A stretch of 64,000 nucleotides of DNA from UBA3839 sp963627995. Lineage in GTDB: Bacteria > Bacteroidota > Bacteroidia > Bacteroidales > Bacteroidaceae. Position 1 is the stretch's first letter. Each line of letters starts with the position of its first letter. The position numbers and the translations under genes are program-made. Below the pieces are notes generated by a model. It did no database searches, was not told where the DNA came from, and worked only from the letters and a program-made list of their open reading frames with translations. The stretch covers positions 1 through 64,000 of the forward strand of contig CAVGCV010000003.1 of NCBI GenBank assembly GCA_963627995.1, written 5' to 3'. Of the stretch, positions 15,177 through 24,136 are shown in pieces.

Positions 15177-15343
15177 AGGGGAGAAAAGGCCTGCGCCCAG
15201 GGGGCGATTACCGCGGAATTTCCGCAAGAGGCAATTGTAAATAGTGTTTAACATGCTGAGACACAAGCGTTAGCAATGAAATCCGCGTTCCGCGTGATGT
15301 TCTGACGCTTCCGCCGGGCTGGCGGTGCGCCGGCCGCGATGTT

Positions 15344-15385
15344 CCGCCGCACGGGAAGGATGCTTCCCGCGCGGCGGATTTTTTT
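15344..15385 (+). terminator. Strong rho-independent terminator
   Basis: CCGCCGCACGGGAAG (15344-15358) and CTTCCCGCGCGGCGG (15363-15377) pair over 14 of 15 positions around a GATG loop, followed by ATTTTTTT. It lies 168 bases past the repressor stop, and no intact gene lies between; it may belong to a chromosomal gene interrupted by the prophage. Confidence 0.8.
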
Positions 15386-15457
15386 GCGCCGCGCCGGCGG
15401 GGGGGCGGGAAGGACGCCGTATGCCGCGGCGCGCGGCGCGGAGGAGCGGGGAGGGCG

Positions 15458-15893
15458 GCGCGGGGGAAATCTGGTGGCGGTGCGGGGGAAAAAACGATGG
15501 CTGCGCGGGGGAAAGTCTGCGGCTGCGCAGAGAGAAGTTGCCGCTGGCGCGGAGAAATGTGCAAACCGCGTCGTGATTTGTAGAAGTCGCGTCGTGATTT
15601 GCAAGAACCGCGTCGTAGTTTGCAGGAATCGCGACGTGGTTTTGAGTTTTCGGTGCGGCGGCGGTTTTTTTTCGGTGCGGAGCCACAGGTTTTTCGGTGC
15701 GGCGGCGGTTTTTTTTCGGTGCGGGGCCGCAGGTTTTCCAGTGCGCTGGCGGTGGCTTTTCGGTGCGGGGCCGCAGGTTTTTCGGTGCGGCGGCGGGGAT
15801 TTTTCGGTGCGGGGTCGCAGGTTTTCCAGTGCGGTGGCGGTGGCTTTTCGGTGCGGAGCCGCAGGTTTCTCGGTGCGTCGGGCGCGCTGCCTT
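15458..15893. repeat. 22-bp phased intergenic array, locus 1
   Basis: About twenty units precede addA. The core (GCGCGG or GTGCGG) starts at 15458, 15480, 15503, 15525 and 15547; four 21-bp units with CGCGTCG start at 15567, 15588, 15609 and 15630; then GTGCGG/GTGCGC recurs every 22 bp exactly at 15653, 15675, 15697, 15719, 15741, 15763, 15785, 15807, 15829, 15851 and 15873. Between cores lie TTTTCG or TTTTCCA and a variable middle. Open frames through it are artefacts of periodicity. Apart from the terminator at 15344 this array fills the gap between the repressor and addA. Confidence 0.9.
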
Positions 15894-15983
15894 GCCGCGG
15901 CGTGGCGTGCGGGGCTCTGCGGCGGCGGGGGCCGGGGCGGGCGATTTGGGGCGGCGGCGTTCGTTTTTCTGCGTCGGAATCGG

Positions 15984-15991
15984 TACCTTTG
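15984..15991 (+). promoter_or_regulatory. -7 box of the addA promoter
   Basis: TACCTTTG matches TAnnTTTG exactly, 22 bases before the addA start and directly downstream of the phased repeat array. Confidence 0.7.
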
Positions 15992-16012
15992 CGTGGAAAT
16001 AAGGCTACGTAC

Positions 16013-19000
16013 ATGGGTATCGACAAGCGCGCGCTGAAGGTTTACAAGGCGTCGGCTGGGAGCGGGAAGACTTTCACGCTGGCGGTGGAATACATCAAGC
16101 TGGTCGTCCGCGACACGGACGCGTACCGCCGCATCCTCGCGGTGACGTTCACGAACAAGGCCACTGCGGAGATGAAGCTGCGCATCCTCGGCCAGCTCTA
16201 CGGCATAGGCCACGGGCTGGCGGGGAGCGAGGGCTACCTGGCGCAGCTGCGTGCCGACGCGGAGATTGCGCGGCGCTTCCCGACGGACGAGGCGATACGG
16301 GGCCGGGCGCTGGAGGCGCTGGAGCGGATGATGCACGACTTCGGCCGTTTCCGCATCGAGACGATCGACTCGTTCTTCCAGTCCGTGGTGCGCGAGCTGG
16401 CGCGCGAGCTGAACCTCACGGCCAACCTCCGCGTGGACCTCAACGACGCCGAGGTGCTGGCCGAGGCGGTGCGCAGCCTGGTGGACGGCCTGCCGCGCGA
16501 CCCCGCGCTGCTCGAGCTGGTGTTCGGGCTGATATGCGAGAGGATTGGGCAGGGCGAGAACTGGCGCATCGACGGCGAGATGGTGAGGTTCGGGCGCAAC
16601 ATCTTCAACGAGAAGTACCTGGCGGACGGGAAGCGGCTGCGCGCGGCGCTGCGGCAGGAGGGGCGCGTGGCCGCCTACCGGCAGGCGCTGCGGCGCGAGC
16701 GGGCGCGGGCGGAGGAGCGGCTGCGGGGCATCGGCGCGGCGTTTGTCGGCGTGTGCGGCGAGGCCGGCGTCGACGCTTCCTGCCTGTGCGGCGGCAACGG
16801 CCCGGGGGGCATCTACGCGTTCTTCGCGAAGCTGGCCGGCGGGAAGCGGCCGTCCCTGTCGCCCACGGTGCTGTCGTTCGCGTCGGGGGCGAGGCCGTGG
16901 CTGTCCAAGAAGGGCGAGATGGCGGGCTGCGGGGGGGCGGTGGACGGGCGGCTGCGCCCCCTGCTCCGGGAGGCGGTGGCGTGCTACCGCACGCTCGGCA
17001 CGGCGGAGGCGGTGCTGCGCCATGTGGGCCAGCTGCTCCTCATCGGGCGCGTGGACGAGCGCGTCCGGCAGCTCAACGCCGACGCGAACCGCTTCCTGCT
17101 GGCCGACACCGCGCACTTGCTGAGCGAGCTGATTGAGGACAGCGACGTCCCGTTCATCTATGAGCGGACGGGCGCGCGCTTCTCCCACATCATGATAGAC
17201 GAGTTCCAGGACACTTCGGCGCTGCAGTGGGAGAACTTCGTCCCGCTGCTGCAGAACAGCCTCTCCACGGGCAGCGAGTCGCTGATTGTGGGCGACGTGA
17301 AGCAGAGCATCTACCGCTGGCGCAACAGCGACTGGAACATTCTGAACGCCATCGGGGAGCACCCGCTGTTCGCCGGGCGCATCGAGCTGCTTCCCCTGCA
17401 GACGAACTACCGCAGCGGCGGGCGGATTGTGGACTTCAACAACGGTTTCTTCGCGCGGGCGGCGGACGAGCTCTCGGCCATGTACGAGGCGAGGACGGGG
17501 CGGGGCAGCGACACGCTGCGGCGTGCCTACGCCGAGGCCGAGGTGCGGCAGCGCAAGCGCGAGGAGGCCGACGTGTCGGGCTACGTGCGCGTGGAGCTGC
17601 TGGAGCGTGCGGAGGGCGAGCCTGCCTCCGTCGGGGAGCTGGAGCTTGCCCGGCTTGCCGAGGGCGTGCGCGGGCTGCGCGGGGCCGGCGTGGCCTACGG
17701 CGACATGGCCATCCTGGTGCGCACCAAGGGCCACATCGCGGCCATCTGCGCCTACTTGGCGGGCGCGCTGCGCGACCCCTCGCTGCGCGTGGTGAGCGAC
17801 GAGGCGTTCCGCCTGGATGCGTCGCCGGCGCTGCAGGTGCTGGTCGGCGCGCTGAACGTGGTGGCCAGTCCCGACGACCGCTATCTCCGCACGCTGCTGC
17901 TCTGCCGCTACCGCGCCGTGTCGGCGGGGGGCGCCGGCGGCATGGGGCTCGACGCGCTGCTGCGGCTCGACCGCCGCGCGCAGGACGCGCTGCTGCCGCC
18001 GGGGTTCGCCGGCCACGAGGCCGAGCTGGCGGTGGTGCCGCTTTTCGAGCTGTGCGAGCGGCTCTACGTGTGCTTCGGGCTGGAGCGCGTGGCGGGTCAG
18101 GACGCCTACCTGCACGCGTTCTTCGACCAGCTGTCGGCGTACCTGCGGGACAACGCCTCCGACATCGCGGCGTTCCTGCGCTGCTGGGACGAGACGCTCC
18201 GTGCGCAGACCATTCCCAACGCCACGGCGGACGGCATCCGCGTCATGACCATCCACAAGTCGAAGGGGCTGCAGTTCCACACCGTCATCGTGCCGTTCTG
18301 CGAGTGGAAGTTCAAGAACGCGGCCAAGGCCCCGCTGCTGTGGTGCGAGCCGCACGAGGCGCCGTTCGACGGACTTCCGCTGCTGCCCGTGAAGGACGAG
18401 GCCGCGCTGGCGCAGACGGCGTTCGCCGACGACTATGCCGACGAGCTGCTGAAGACCTATGTCGACAACGTGAACCTCGTGTACGTGGCGTTCACCCGCG
18501 CCGAGAAGAACCTGCTCGTCATCGCCGGGCGCGACAGGCCGAAGAAGCGGGGGGAGGAGGGGCGCCCGGAGGACGTGTTCCACCTGGTGCGCGCCTGCGT
18601 TCCGGCCCCGGCGCCGTGCGGGGACGCGGGCGTGGGGCTCTCGGCCTACTGCTGCGGCGAGATGGTGGCGAGCGGCGTGGCGGGGCGTGGCGTGGCGGAC
18701 GACGGCAACGTGCTGACGCGCGCGCCGGAGAGCGCCGACGCTCCCTTCTTCTGCGGCGGGGCGCGCGTGGAGTTCCGCCAGTCGAACCAGTCGGCCGCCT
18801 TTGTCGGCGGCGGGGAGGAGGGCGGCGGGCGGTCGGACTACGTGGACGACGGCCTTGTCTTCCACAGCCTGCTGGCCGACATCCGGCGCCCCGCGGACAT
18901 CGACCGCGCGCTCGCGCGGCTCGGCATGGAGGGGTGCATCGCGTCGGCCGAGCACGCCGCGCGCATCCGCCGGCTGGTGGCCGGGGCCTTGTCCGACACG

Positions 19001-19276
19001 GCGGCCGCGCGGTGGTTCGACGCGCGCTGGACGGTGCTGAACGAGCGCAGCATCGTCTGCCGGGGCGACGGCGGCGGCGTGGTGGAGCGCCGTCCCGACC
19101 GCGTGATTACGGACGGGCGGGAGACCGTCGTCATCGACTACAAGACGGGTCGGCAGTCGCCGCTCCACGCCGCCCAAGTGCACGGCTACGTGGAGCTGCT
19201 CCGGCAGATGGGCTACCCGCGCGTGAGCGGCTACCTGTGGTACGTCCGCCGGGGCGACATCGTGCGCGTGGACTGA
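16013..19276 (+). CDS. addA: UvrD/RecB-type helicase-nuclease, AddA-like
   Basis: The 1087-residue protein starts at the ATG at 16013, just after the -7 box; upstream in-frame sequence is repeat array. UvrD-family motifs run in order: Walker A ASAGSGKT (13-20), motif Ia FTNKATAEM, motif II IDEFQDTS (about 396), motif III GDVKQSIYRWR, motif IV LQTNYRS, motif V MTIHKSKGLQF (about 744) and motif VI YVAFTRAEKNL. A RecB-type nuclease motif, VVIDYKTG, lies near residue 1040 close to the C-terminus. It should unwind and degrade double-strand ends and prepare recombination as the AddA half of an AddAB complex; the AddB-like gene begins 53 bases downstream. Confidence 0.9.
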   Translation: MGIDKRALKVYKASAGSGKTFTLAVEYIKLVVRDTDAYRRILAVTFTNKATAEMKLRILGQLYGIGHGLAGSEGYLAQLRADAEIARRFPTDEAIRGRALEALERMMHDFGRFRIETIDSFFQSVVRELARELNLTANLRVDLNDAEVLAEAVRSLVDGLPRDPALLELVFGLICERIGQGENWRIDGEMVRFGRNIFNEKYLADGKRLRAALRQEGRVAAYRQALRRERARAEERLRGIGAAFVGVCGEAGVDASCLCGGNGPGGIYAFFAKLAGGKRPSLSPTVLSFASGARPWLSKKGEMAGCGGAVDGRLRPLLREAVACYRTLGTAEAVLRHVGQLLLIGRVDERVRQLNADANRFLLADTAHLLSELIEDSDVPFIYERTGARFSHIMIDEFQDTSALQWENFVPLLQNSLSTGSESLIVGDVKQSIYRWRNSDWNILNAIGEHPLFAGRIELLPLQTNYRSGGRIVDFNNGFFARAADELSAMYEARTGRGSDTLRRAYAEAEVRQRKREEADVSGYVRVELLERAEGEPASVGELELARLAEGVRGLRGAGVAYGDMAILVRTKGHIAAICAYLAGALRDPSLRVVSDEAFRLDASPALQVLVGALNVVASPDDRYLRTLLLCRYRAVSAGGAGGMGLDALLRLDRRAQDALLPPGFAGHEAELAVVPLFELCERLYVCFGLERVAGQDAYLHAFFDQLSAYLRDNASDIAAFLRCWDETLRAQTIPNATADGIRVMTIHKSKGLQFHTVIVPFCEWKFKNAAKAPLLWCEPHEAPFDGLPLLPVKDEAALAQTAFADDYADELLKTYVDNVNLVYVAFTRAEKNLLVIAGRDRPKKRGEEGRPEDVFHLVRACVPAPAPCGDAGVGLSAYCCGEMVASGVAGRGVADDGNVLTRAPESADAPFFCGGARVEFRQSNQSAAFVGGGEEGGGRSDYVDDGLVFHSLLADIRRPADIDRALARLGMEGCIASAEHAARIRRLVAGALSDTAAARWFDARWTVLNERSIVCRGDGGGVVERRPDRVITDGRETVVIDYKTGRQSPLHAAQVHGYVELLRQMGYPRVSGYLWYVRRGDIVRVD

Positions 19277-19328
19277 GCGCGCGCGGCGCGGGCAGCGCCT
19301 TTTTTTCATCCAAAAACCGAACATTCGC

Positions 19329-22310
19329 ATGCAATCGTTTCTCCACTACGTGGCCGACGACCTCTACCGGAAGTGCGGCGGCCGCCTCGACAATGTCACG
19401 GTCGTGTTTCCCAACAAGCGCGCCAGCCTCTTCTTCAACCAGCGCCTCGCTGACGTTGCCGGCCGCCCCGTGTGGTCGCCGCGCTACGCCGCCGTGGGCG
19501 ACTTGTTCCGCTCGATGTCCGCGCTCGACGTGGCCGACCCCATCTTGCTCGTCTGCCGGCTCTACGACGTTTACCGCCGCGTCACCGGGACGGACGAGCC
19601 GCTCGACAAGTTCTACTCTTGGGGAATGATGATGCTGGCGGACTTCGAGGACATCGACAACAACCTCGCGCGGGCGGACAAGCTCTTCGAAAACGTCACG
19701 GACTTGGAGACGCTGACCGGCTACGACTTCCTCTCGGAGCGGCAGCGCGACGCGCTGAGGCGGTATTTCCAGAACTTCGACGCAGGGGCTCGCACGCAGC
19801 TGAAGCAGCGTTTCCTCGCCCTGTGGAACCACCTGCCGCGCATCTACGACGAGTTCCGCGCTGCGCTGCGCGCCGACGGGCTCGCCTACGAGGGCATGCT
19901 CAAGCGCGACGTGGCGGAGCGGCTCGCCGCCTGTCCGGCGGTGGAGGGCGGACGCTACGCCATCGTGGGGTTCAACGTGCTGAACGAGACCGAGCGCCGC
20001 CTGTTCCTCCACTTGAAAGGGCAGGGGCGCGCCGTGTTCTACTGGGACTACGACGAGGCGTACGCCGAGGGCGCGAACGAGGCCGGGAGGTTCGTCAGGG
20101 AGAACATCCGCACGTTTGGCAACGAGCTGGCCGGCTGCCCCGGGTGCTTCGACAACTTTGCGCGTCCGAAGCGCGTCGTCTTCGTCTCCGCGCCCACGGA
20201 GAGCGCGCAAGCCCGGTATGCGGGCGGATGGCTGCGCGACCACGCGGCCGACGGCGCGCCGCTGAACGAGACGGCCGTCGTGCTGTGCAACGAGCACGCG
20301 CTGCAGTCGGTGCTCCACGCCGTGCCGTCGGGGCTGACGCTCAATGTCACGATGGGCTTTCCGCTGCGCCAGACGCCCGTCGCCAGCTTTGTCGGCGCGC
20401 TGCTGGACTTGCAGCTGGCCGGCACGTCGGGGACGGCGTGGCGCTACGGGCAGGCCGCCGCCGTGCTGCGCCATCCCTACACGGCGCGCGTGGCCGGCGA
20501 GGACGCGCGCCGTGTCCTGTGTGGCATCAGGGCCTCGAACAACCTGTTTCCGCAGGACGAGCTGTTCGGCGGCAACGACTTCCTGCGGCGCGTGTTCGCG
20601 CGCCACGCCGACAACGCCTCGCTGCTGCGCTACCTTGCCGACATGGTCCGGGCGGTGGGGGCGAGCTACAAGGGCGCGGACGCGGCGCGCGGCGGCTTCG
20701 ACGAGCAGCTCTACGCGGAGAGCGTGTTCTCTGCTTTCACCGCCATCAACCGTCTCATCGACATTGAGCGGACGGGGCTGCTGCGCATGAGGCGCGAGGG
20801 CCTGGCGCGGCTGCTGCGCCAAGTCGTGGGGGAGCGGAGCGTCCCGTTCCACGGCGAGCCGGCCGTGGGGGTGCAGGTGATGGGGCTGCTGGAGACGCGC
20901 AACCTCGACTTCCGCAACGTCGTTGTGCTGGGCGCGAACGACGAGAACCTGCCGGGGGCGGAGCGCCGCAGCTCGCTCATCCCGTACACGCTGCGCGAGG
21001 CCTACGGCATGACGACCATCGAGCGGCAGACGAGCCTCTACGCCTATTACTTCTACCGCCTGCTGCAGCGCGCCGAGAACGTGGCGCTGGCGTACAGCAA
21101 CGCCACCGAGGGCTTGTCGCGGGGCGAGATGTCGCGCTTCATGATGCAGCTGCTGACGACGGGCAATCCCCGGCTGAAGACGCAGGTGCGGCTGCTGACG
21201 CTCACTTCCGGCAGCGAGCCTGCGGAGCCGGAGCCGCTGGAGGTGGCGAAGTCGGAGCAGGTGGTGCGCGAATTGAAGGAACGCTTTCACGAAAACATTC
21301 TTTCTCCGTCGGCCATAAACAGTTACATAGACTGCGGCCTTCGGTTTTACTTTCGCTACGTGGCTGGGCTGAAGGTGGAGGACGAGGTGGCGGACGAGGT
21401 GGGCAACGACGTGTTCGGCACCATCTTCCACGACTGCATGGAGCGCGTTTACCGCGGCATCGGGGTGGGGCGCGAGATTCAGGCCGCCACGCTGCTGGGC
21501 CTGGCGGAGAACAGGGCGTTTGTGGGGGAGCTGGTGGACGAGGGGTTCCGGAGGCACTTCTTCAGGATTCCCGACGGGGCGGCCCGGCGTCCGCTCCGCT
21601 ATAACGGGGAGCAGGAGCTGAACCGCCGGGTGCTGATGGCTTACGTCGAAAACCAGTTGAAGTACGACGCGACCCTCTGCCCGATGTCCGTCGTGGGGCT
21701 GGAGGACAAGCGCTACACGATGCGCGTCCGCGTGGGCGACACGGACGTGCTGCTGGGCGGCACCATCGACCGCATGGACCTCGTGTCCGTCGCGGGCGAC
21801 GACGGCGTGCCTGTGCGGCAGCTGCGCGTTGTTGATTACAAGACCAGCTCGGCGGCCAAGAGCGCCGAGAGCGTGGAGCAGCTGTTCGACGGCAGTCAGG
21901 CGTCAAGGGCGACGCACGTGCTGCAGGCGTTCTATTACTCGCACATCGTGTGCCAGGACACTAACCTTGCCGCGCTCGGAGCGCAGCTCGACGGCTTCCA
22001 CCTGCTCGACGCGACGCGCAAGGGGGAGCGCGGCATTGCCGTGGCTCCGGCGCTGATGTACATCAAGCTGGCCGGTGGAAGGCAGGGCGACGACGGCGCG
22101 TCCGTTGTCAGGATAGGCTCGAGGGGCGGCAAGAGCGCCATCACGGACTACGCCGCCCAGTGCCAGGATGTGTTCGGCGAGCGGCTCATGCGCTGCATCG
22201 CCGAGATTTTCTCGCCCGACGTCCCGTTTCGCCAGGCGGCTGGCGACGCGCCGTGCAAGTACTGCGACTTCGTCGAGCTGTGCGGCAGACATCCGAAGAA
22301 GGACAACTGA
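19329..22310 (+). CDS. addB: AddB-like nuclease with iron-sulfur cluster
   Basis: The 993-residue protein begins MQSFLHYVADDLYRKCGGRL. Its N-terminal part resembles an inactivated SF1 helicase: the place of Walker A reads VVFPNKRAS, with no GKT. The C-terminal nuclease has INSYIDCGLRFYF near residue 663, VVDYKTSS near 834, and CKYCDFVELCG close to the end. The first cysteine with the last three fits the AddB-type [4Fe-4S] cluster around a RecB-family nuclease. With the preceding addA it should form the end-processing complex for double-strand break repair. Co-transcription is likely from the 53-base gap. Confidence 0.88.
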   Translation: MQSFLHYVADDLYRKCGGRLDNVTVVFPNKRASLFFNQRLADVAGRPVWSPRYAAVGDLFRSMSALDVADPILLVCRLYDVYRRVTGTDEPLDKFYSWGMMMLADFEDIDNNLARADKLFENVTDLETLTGYDFLSERQRDALRRYFQNFDAGARTQLKQRFLALWNHLPRIYDEFRAALRADGLAYEGMLKRDVAERLAACPAVEGGRYAIVGFNVLNETERRLFLHLKGQGRAVFYWDYDEAYAEGANEAGRFVRENIRTFGNELAGCPGCFDNFARPKRVVFVSAPTESAQARYAGGWLRDHAADGAPLNETAVVLCNEHALQSVLHAVPSGLTLNVTMGFPLRQTPVASFVGALLDLQLAGTSGTAWRYGQAAAVLRHPYTARVAGEDARRVLCGIRASNNLFPQDELFGGNDFLRRVFARHADNASLLRYLADMVRAVGASYKGADAARGGFDEQLYAESVFSAFTAINRLIDIERTGLLRMRREGLARLLRQVVGERSVPFHGEPAVGVQVMGLLETRNLDFRNVVVLGANDENLPGAERRSSLIPYTLREAYGMTTIERQTSLYAYYFYRLLQRAENVALAYSNATEGLSRGEMSRFMMQLLTTGNPRLKTQVRLLTLTSGSEPAEPEPLEVAKSEQVVRELKERFHENILSPSAINSYIDCGLRFYFRYVAGLKVEDEVADEVGNDVFGTIFHDCMERVYRGIGVGREIQAATLLGLAENRAFVGELVDEGFRRHFFRIPDGAARRPLRYNGEQELNRRVLMAYVENQLKYDATLCPMSVVGLEDKRYTMRVRVGDTDVLLGGTIDRMDLVSVAGDDGVPVRQLRVVDYKTSSAAKSAESVEQLFDGSQASRATHVLQAFYYSHIVCQDTNLAALGAQLDGFHLLDATRKGERGIAVAPALMYIKLAGGRQGDDGASVVRIGSRGGKSAITDYAAQCQDVFGERLMRCIAEIFSPDVPFRQAAGDAPCKYCDFVELCGRHPKKDN

Positions 22311-22571
22311 GCGCGGCACTTCCGCGCCTTTCCCCGCCTTGGCGCGCAGGTGCGTGGGCTGCCGTCCTGCGCTGCTTCCTCTTCTTGTCCTGCGCTTCCC
22401 CTCTCGCCGGCCTGTGCCGTTCCGTTCGCAAGCCTCCGCCGTTTCCACCGCGGCCCTGCGCCGCTTCTCTTGCCCGTCGGCATCGCTATTGGACGGCATG
22501 CGCGGTGTCCGCGGACGTCCGGCGCCGCCATTATTCAATCGGAAGATGGGGAGAATGTGTCACCGTTTTTG

Positions 22572-22579
22572 TATTTTTG
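22572..22579 (+). promoter_or_regulatory. -7 box of the nnr promoter
   Basis: TATTTTTG fits TAnnTTTG and lies 23 bases before the nnr start. The 260 bases between addB and this box are GC-rich, and I see nothing else in them. Confidence 0.65.
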
Positions 22580-22601
22580 CACGAAAATAGCAGTGCAGAC
22601 A

Positions 22602-24122
22602 ATGATGAAGCTCCTCACGGCGTCGCAAGCGCGGCAGCTCGATGTCCACACGATGGAAAACGAACCGATTGCGTCGGTTGACTTGATGGAACGCGCGGCA
22701 CGGGCTTTTGTCGGGCGTTTCGAGCAGGAATGGCCGGCGGACGCTCCCGTGGTGGTGTTTGCGGGGCCGGGCAACAACGGCGGCGACGCGCTGGCCGTGT
22801 CGCGGCTGTTGGCGGCGGACGGCTACGAGGTGGAGGCCTACCTCTTCGGCGGCGGCCGCCAGCTGACGGCCGACTGCCGCGCCAACCGCGACCGGCTGCG
22901 CGGCTGCGCGGGCGTGCGCTTGGTGGAGGTGACGAGCCAGTTCGTGCCGCCACTGCTCGACGCGCGCCACGTGGTGGTGGACGGCCTGTTCGGGACGGGG
23001 CTGAGCCGCCCGCTGGAAGGCGGCTTTGCGGCGGTGGTGAAATACATCAACGCGTCGGCGGCCCGCGTCGTGTCCATCGACGTGCCGTCGGGGCTGATGA
23101 CCGAGGACAACGCCGGCAATGTGCGCAGTCATGTGGTGCGCGCCGACCGCACGCTGACGTTCCAGTTCCCGAAGCTGGCGTTTCTCTTTGCCGAGAACGC
23201 CGAGTGCGTGGGGCGTTGGTCGGTGCTGGACATCGGCGTCGTCGACCCCATGGACGAACTCTCGGACACGCCCTACACGCTGACGGGCGAGGCGGATGCG
23301 CGCGGCCTGCTGAGGCCGCGCCCGAAGTTCGCGCACAAGGGCAGCATGGGCCATGCGCTGCTCGTGGCCGGGCAGCGGGGCATGGCTGGCGCGGCCGTGC
23401 TGTCGGCGTCGGCCTGCCTGCGCGCCGGCGTGGGCAAGCTGACGGTGCGGACGCAGGAGGCCAACCGGACGATTCTGCAGATGCGCGTGCCCGAGGCCGT
23501 GCTGGACGTGGAGCCGTCGGCCGACTGGCTGTGCGGCGACATCCAGACGGGCGGCTACGACGCCGTGGCCATCGGGCCGGGCATCGGCACGGAGCCTGAC
23601 ACGGCGGCGGCGCTGCGCCACTTGATGGAAATCTCGAACTGCCCGCTCGTGCTGGACGCCGACGCGCTGAACATCCTGGCGCAGCACCGCGACTGGCTGG
23701 CCCTGCTGCCCGCCCATTCCGTGCTGACTCCGCACCGTGGCGAGCTGGAGCGACTGCTGGGGCGGCGGATGGACGACCACGGGCTGCTGCAGGCGGCGCG
23801 GACGATGGCTGCCGAGCTGCAAGTGCTCGTGGTGCTGAAAGGCGCGTACTCGGCCGTCGTTTCCCCCGACGGGCGCGTGCGCTTCAACACCACGGGAAAT
23901 CCGGGGATGGCAACGGCGGGCAGTGGCGACGTGCTGACGGGCATCGTGGCCGCACTGCTGGCGCGGGGCTATGCCGCCGCCGACGCGGCCTGCCTGGGCG
24001 TTTGCCTGCATGGGCTGGCGGGCGACTGCGCCGCGCGGCGGACGGGCGAGGAGAGCCTGGTGGCCTCGGACATCGTGGCCGGTCTGCCGGAGGCTTTCCT
24101 GCGTTTGGAAAACAAACAGTAA
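22602..24122 (+). CDS. nnr: Bifunctional NAD(P)HX epimerase / ADP-dependent dehydratase
   Basis: The 506-residue protein (start MMKLLTASQARQLD, after the -7 box) joins two repair enzymes. The N-terminal NnrE/YjeF_N epimerase has VVVFAGPGNNGGDALAVSRL near residues 45-65 and VVDGLFGTGLSRPLEG near 125. The C-terminal NnrD dehydratase, a ribokinase-like fold, has FAHKGSMGHALLVAGQRGMA near 245, LVVLKGAYSAVVSPDG and the anion hole NPGMATAGSGDVLTG near 432-446. Together they turn damaged hydrated NAD(P)H back into the cofactor. Upstream open frame lies before the promoter and is not used. The next gene follows after 14 bases. Confidence 0.93.
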   Translation: MMKLLTASQARQLDVHTMENEPIASVDLMERAARAFVGRFEQEWPADAPVVVFAGPGNNGGDALAVSRLLAADGYEVEAYLFGGGRQLTADCRANRDRLRGCAGVRLVEVTSQFVPPLLDARHVVVDGLFGTGLSRPLEGGFAAVVKYINASAARVVSIDVPSGLMTEDNAGNVRSHVVRADRTLTFQFPKLAFLFAENAECVGRWSVLDIGVVDPMDELSDTPYTLTGEADARGLLRPRPKFAHKGSMGHALLVAGQRGMAGAAVLSASACLRAGVGKLTVRTQEANRTILQMRVPEAVLDVEPSADWLCGDIQTGGYDAVAIGPGIGTEPDTAAALRHLMEISNCPLVLDADALNILAQHRDWLALLPAHSVLTPHRGELERLLGRRMDDHGLLQAARTMAAELQVLVVLKGAYSAVVSPDGRVRFNTTGNPGMATAGSGDVLTGIVAALLARGYAAADAACLGVCLHGLAGDCAARRTGEESLVASDIVAGLPEAFLRLENKQ

Positions 24123-24136
24123 CAAATCGACATACG

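Larger units (their letters stand above)
1..15343. mobile_element. Right-hand part of a temperate siphovirus-type prophage
   Basis: The block contains terminase, portal and head genes, recombination genes (ERF, NinB, NinG, exonuclease), a helicase and a divergent repressor, almost all written leftward in tightly overlapping order. This is the layout of an integrated tailed phage. Capsid, tail, lysis and integrase genes are not in view and should lie left of the window. The right end is uncertain: phage coding ends at 15176, and a strong rightward terminator at 15344-15385 followed by chromosomal-type repeats suggests the junction lies between about 15180 and 15340. No attachment duplication can be seen with only one end. 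Confidence 0.85.

Noticed and set aside
15458..15893. CRISPR array
   Set aside because: Units are 21-22 bp with no separate repeats and unique spacers of 25-40 bp, and no cas genes are present.
15339..16037. Open frames with 22-residue repeats (CGAAGFSV-like) through the array before addA
   Set aside because: Three 22-bp units make 66 bp, so any frame shows a 22-residue period. The same periodicity in inverted units and at other loci shows a DNA-level repeat, not a protein.
15248..19330. Very long minus-strand open frame (1360 codons) opposite addA
   Set aside because: It is the antisense shadow of a GC-rich gene; the translation is low-complexity Arg/Ala/Pro/His without any fold, while the plus strand encodes a textbook UvrD helicase.
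22311..22601. A small gene or RNA between addB and nnr
   Set aside because: All frames are short or arginine/proline-rich shadows, and no stable conserved structure beyond GC-rich pairing was seen apart from the nnr -7 box.
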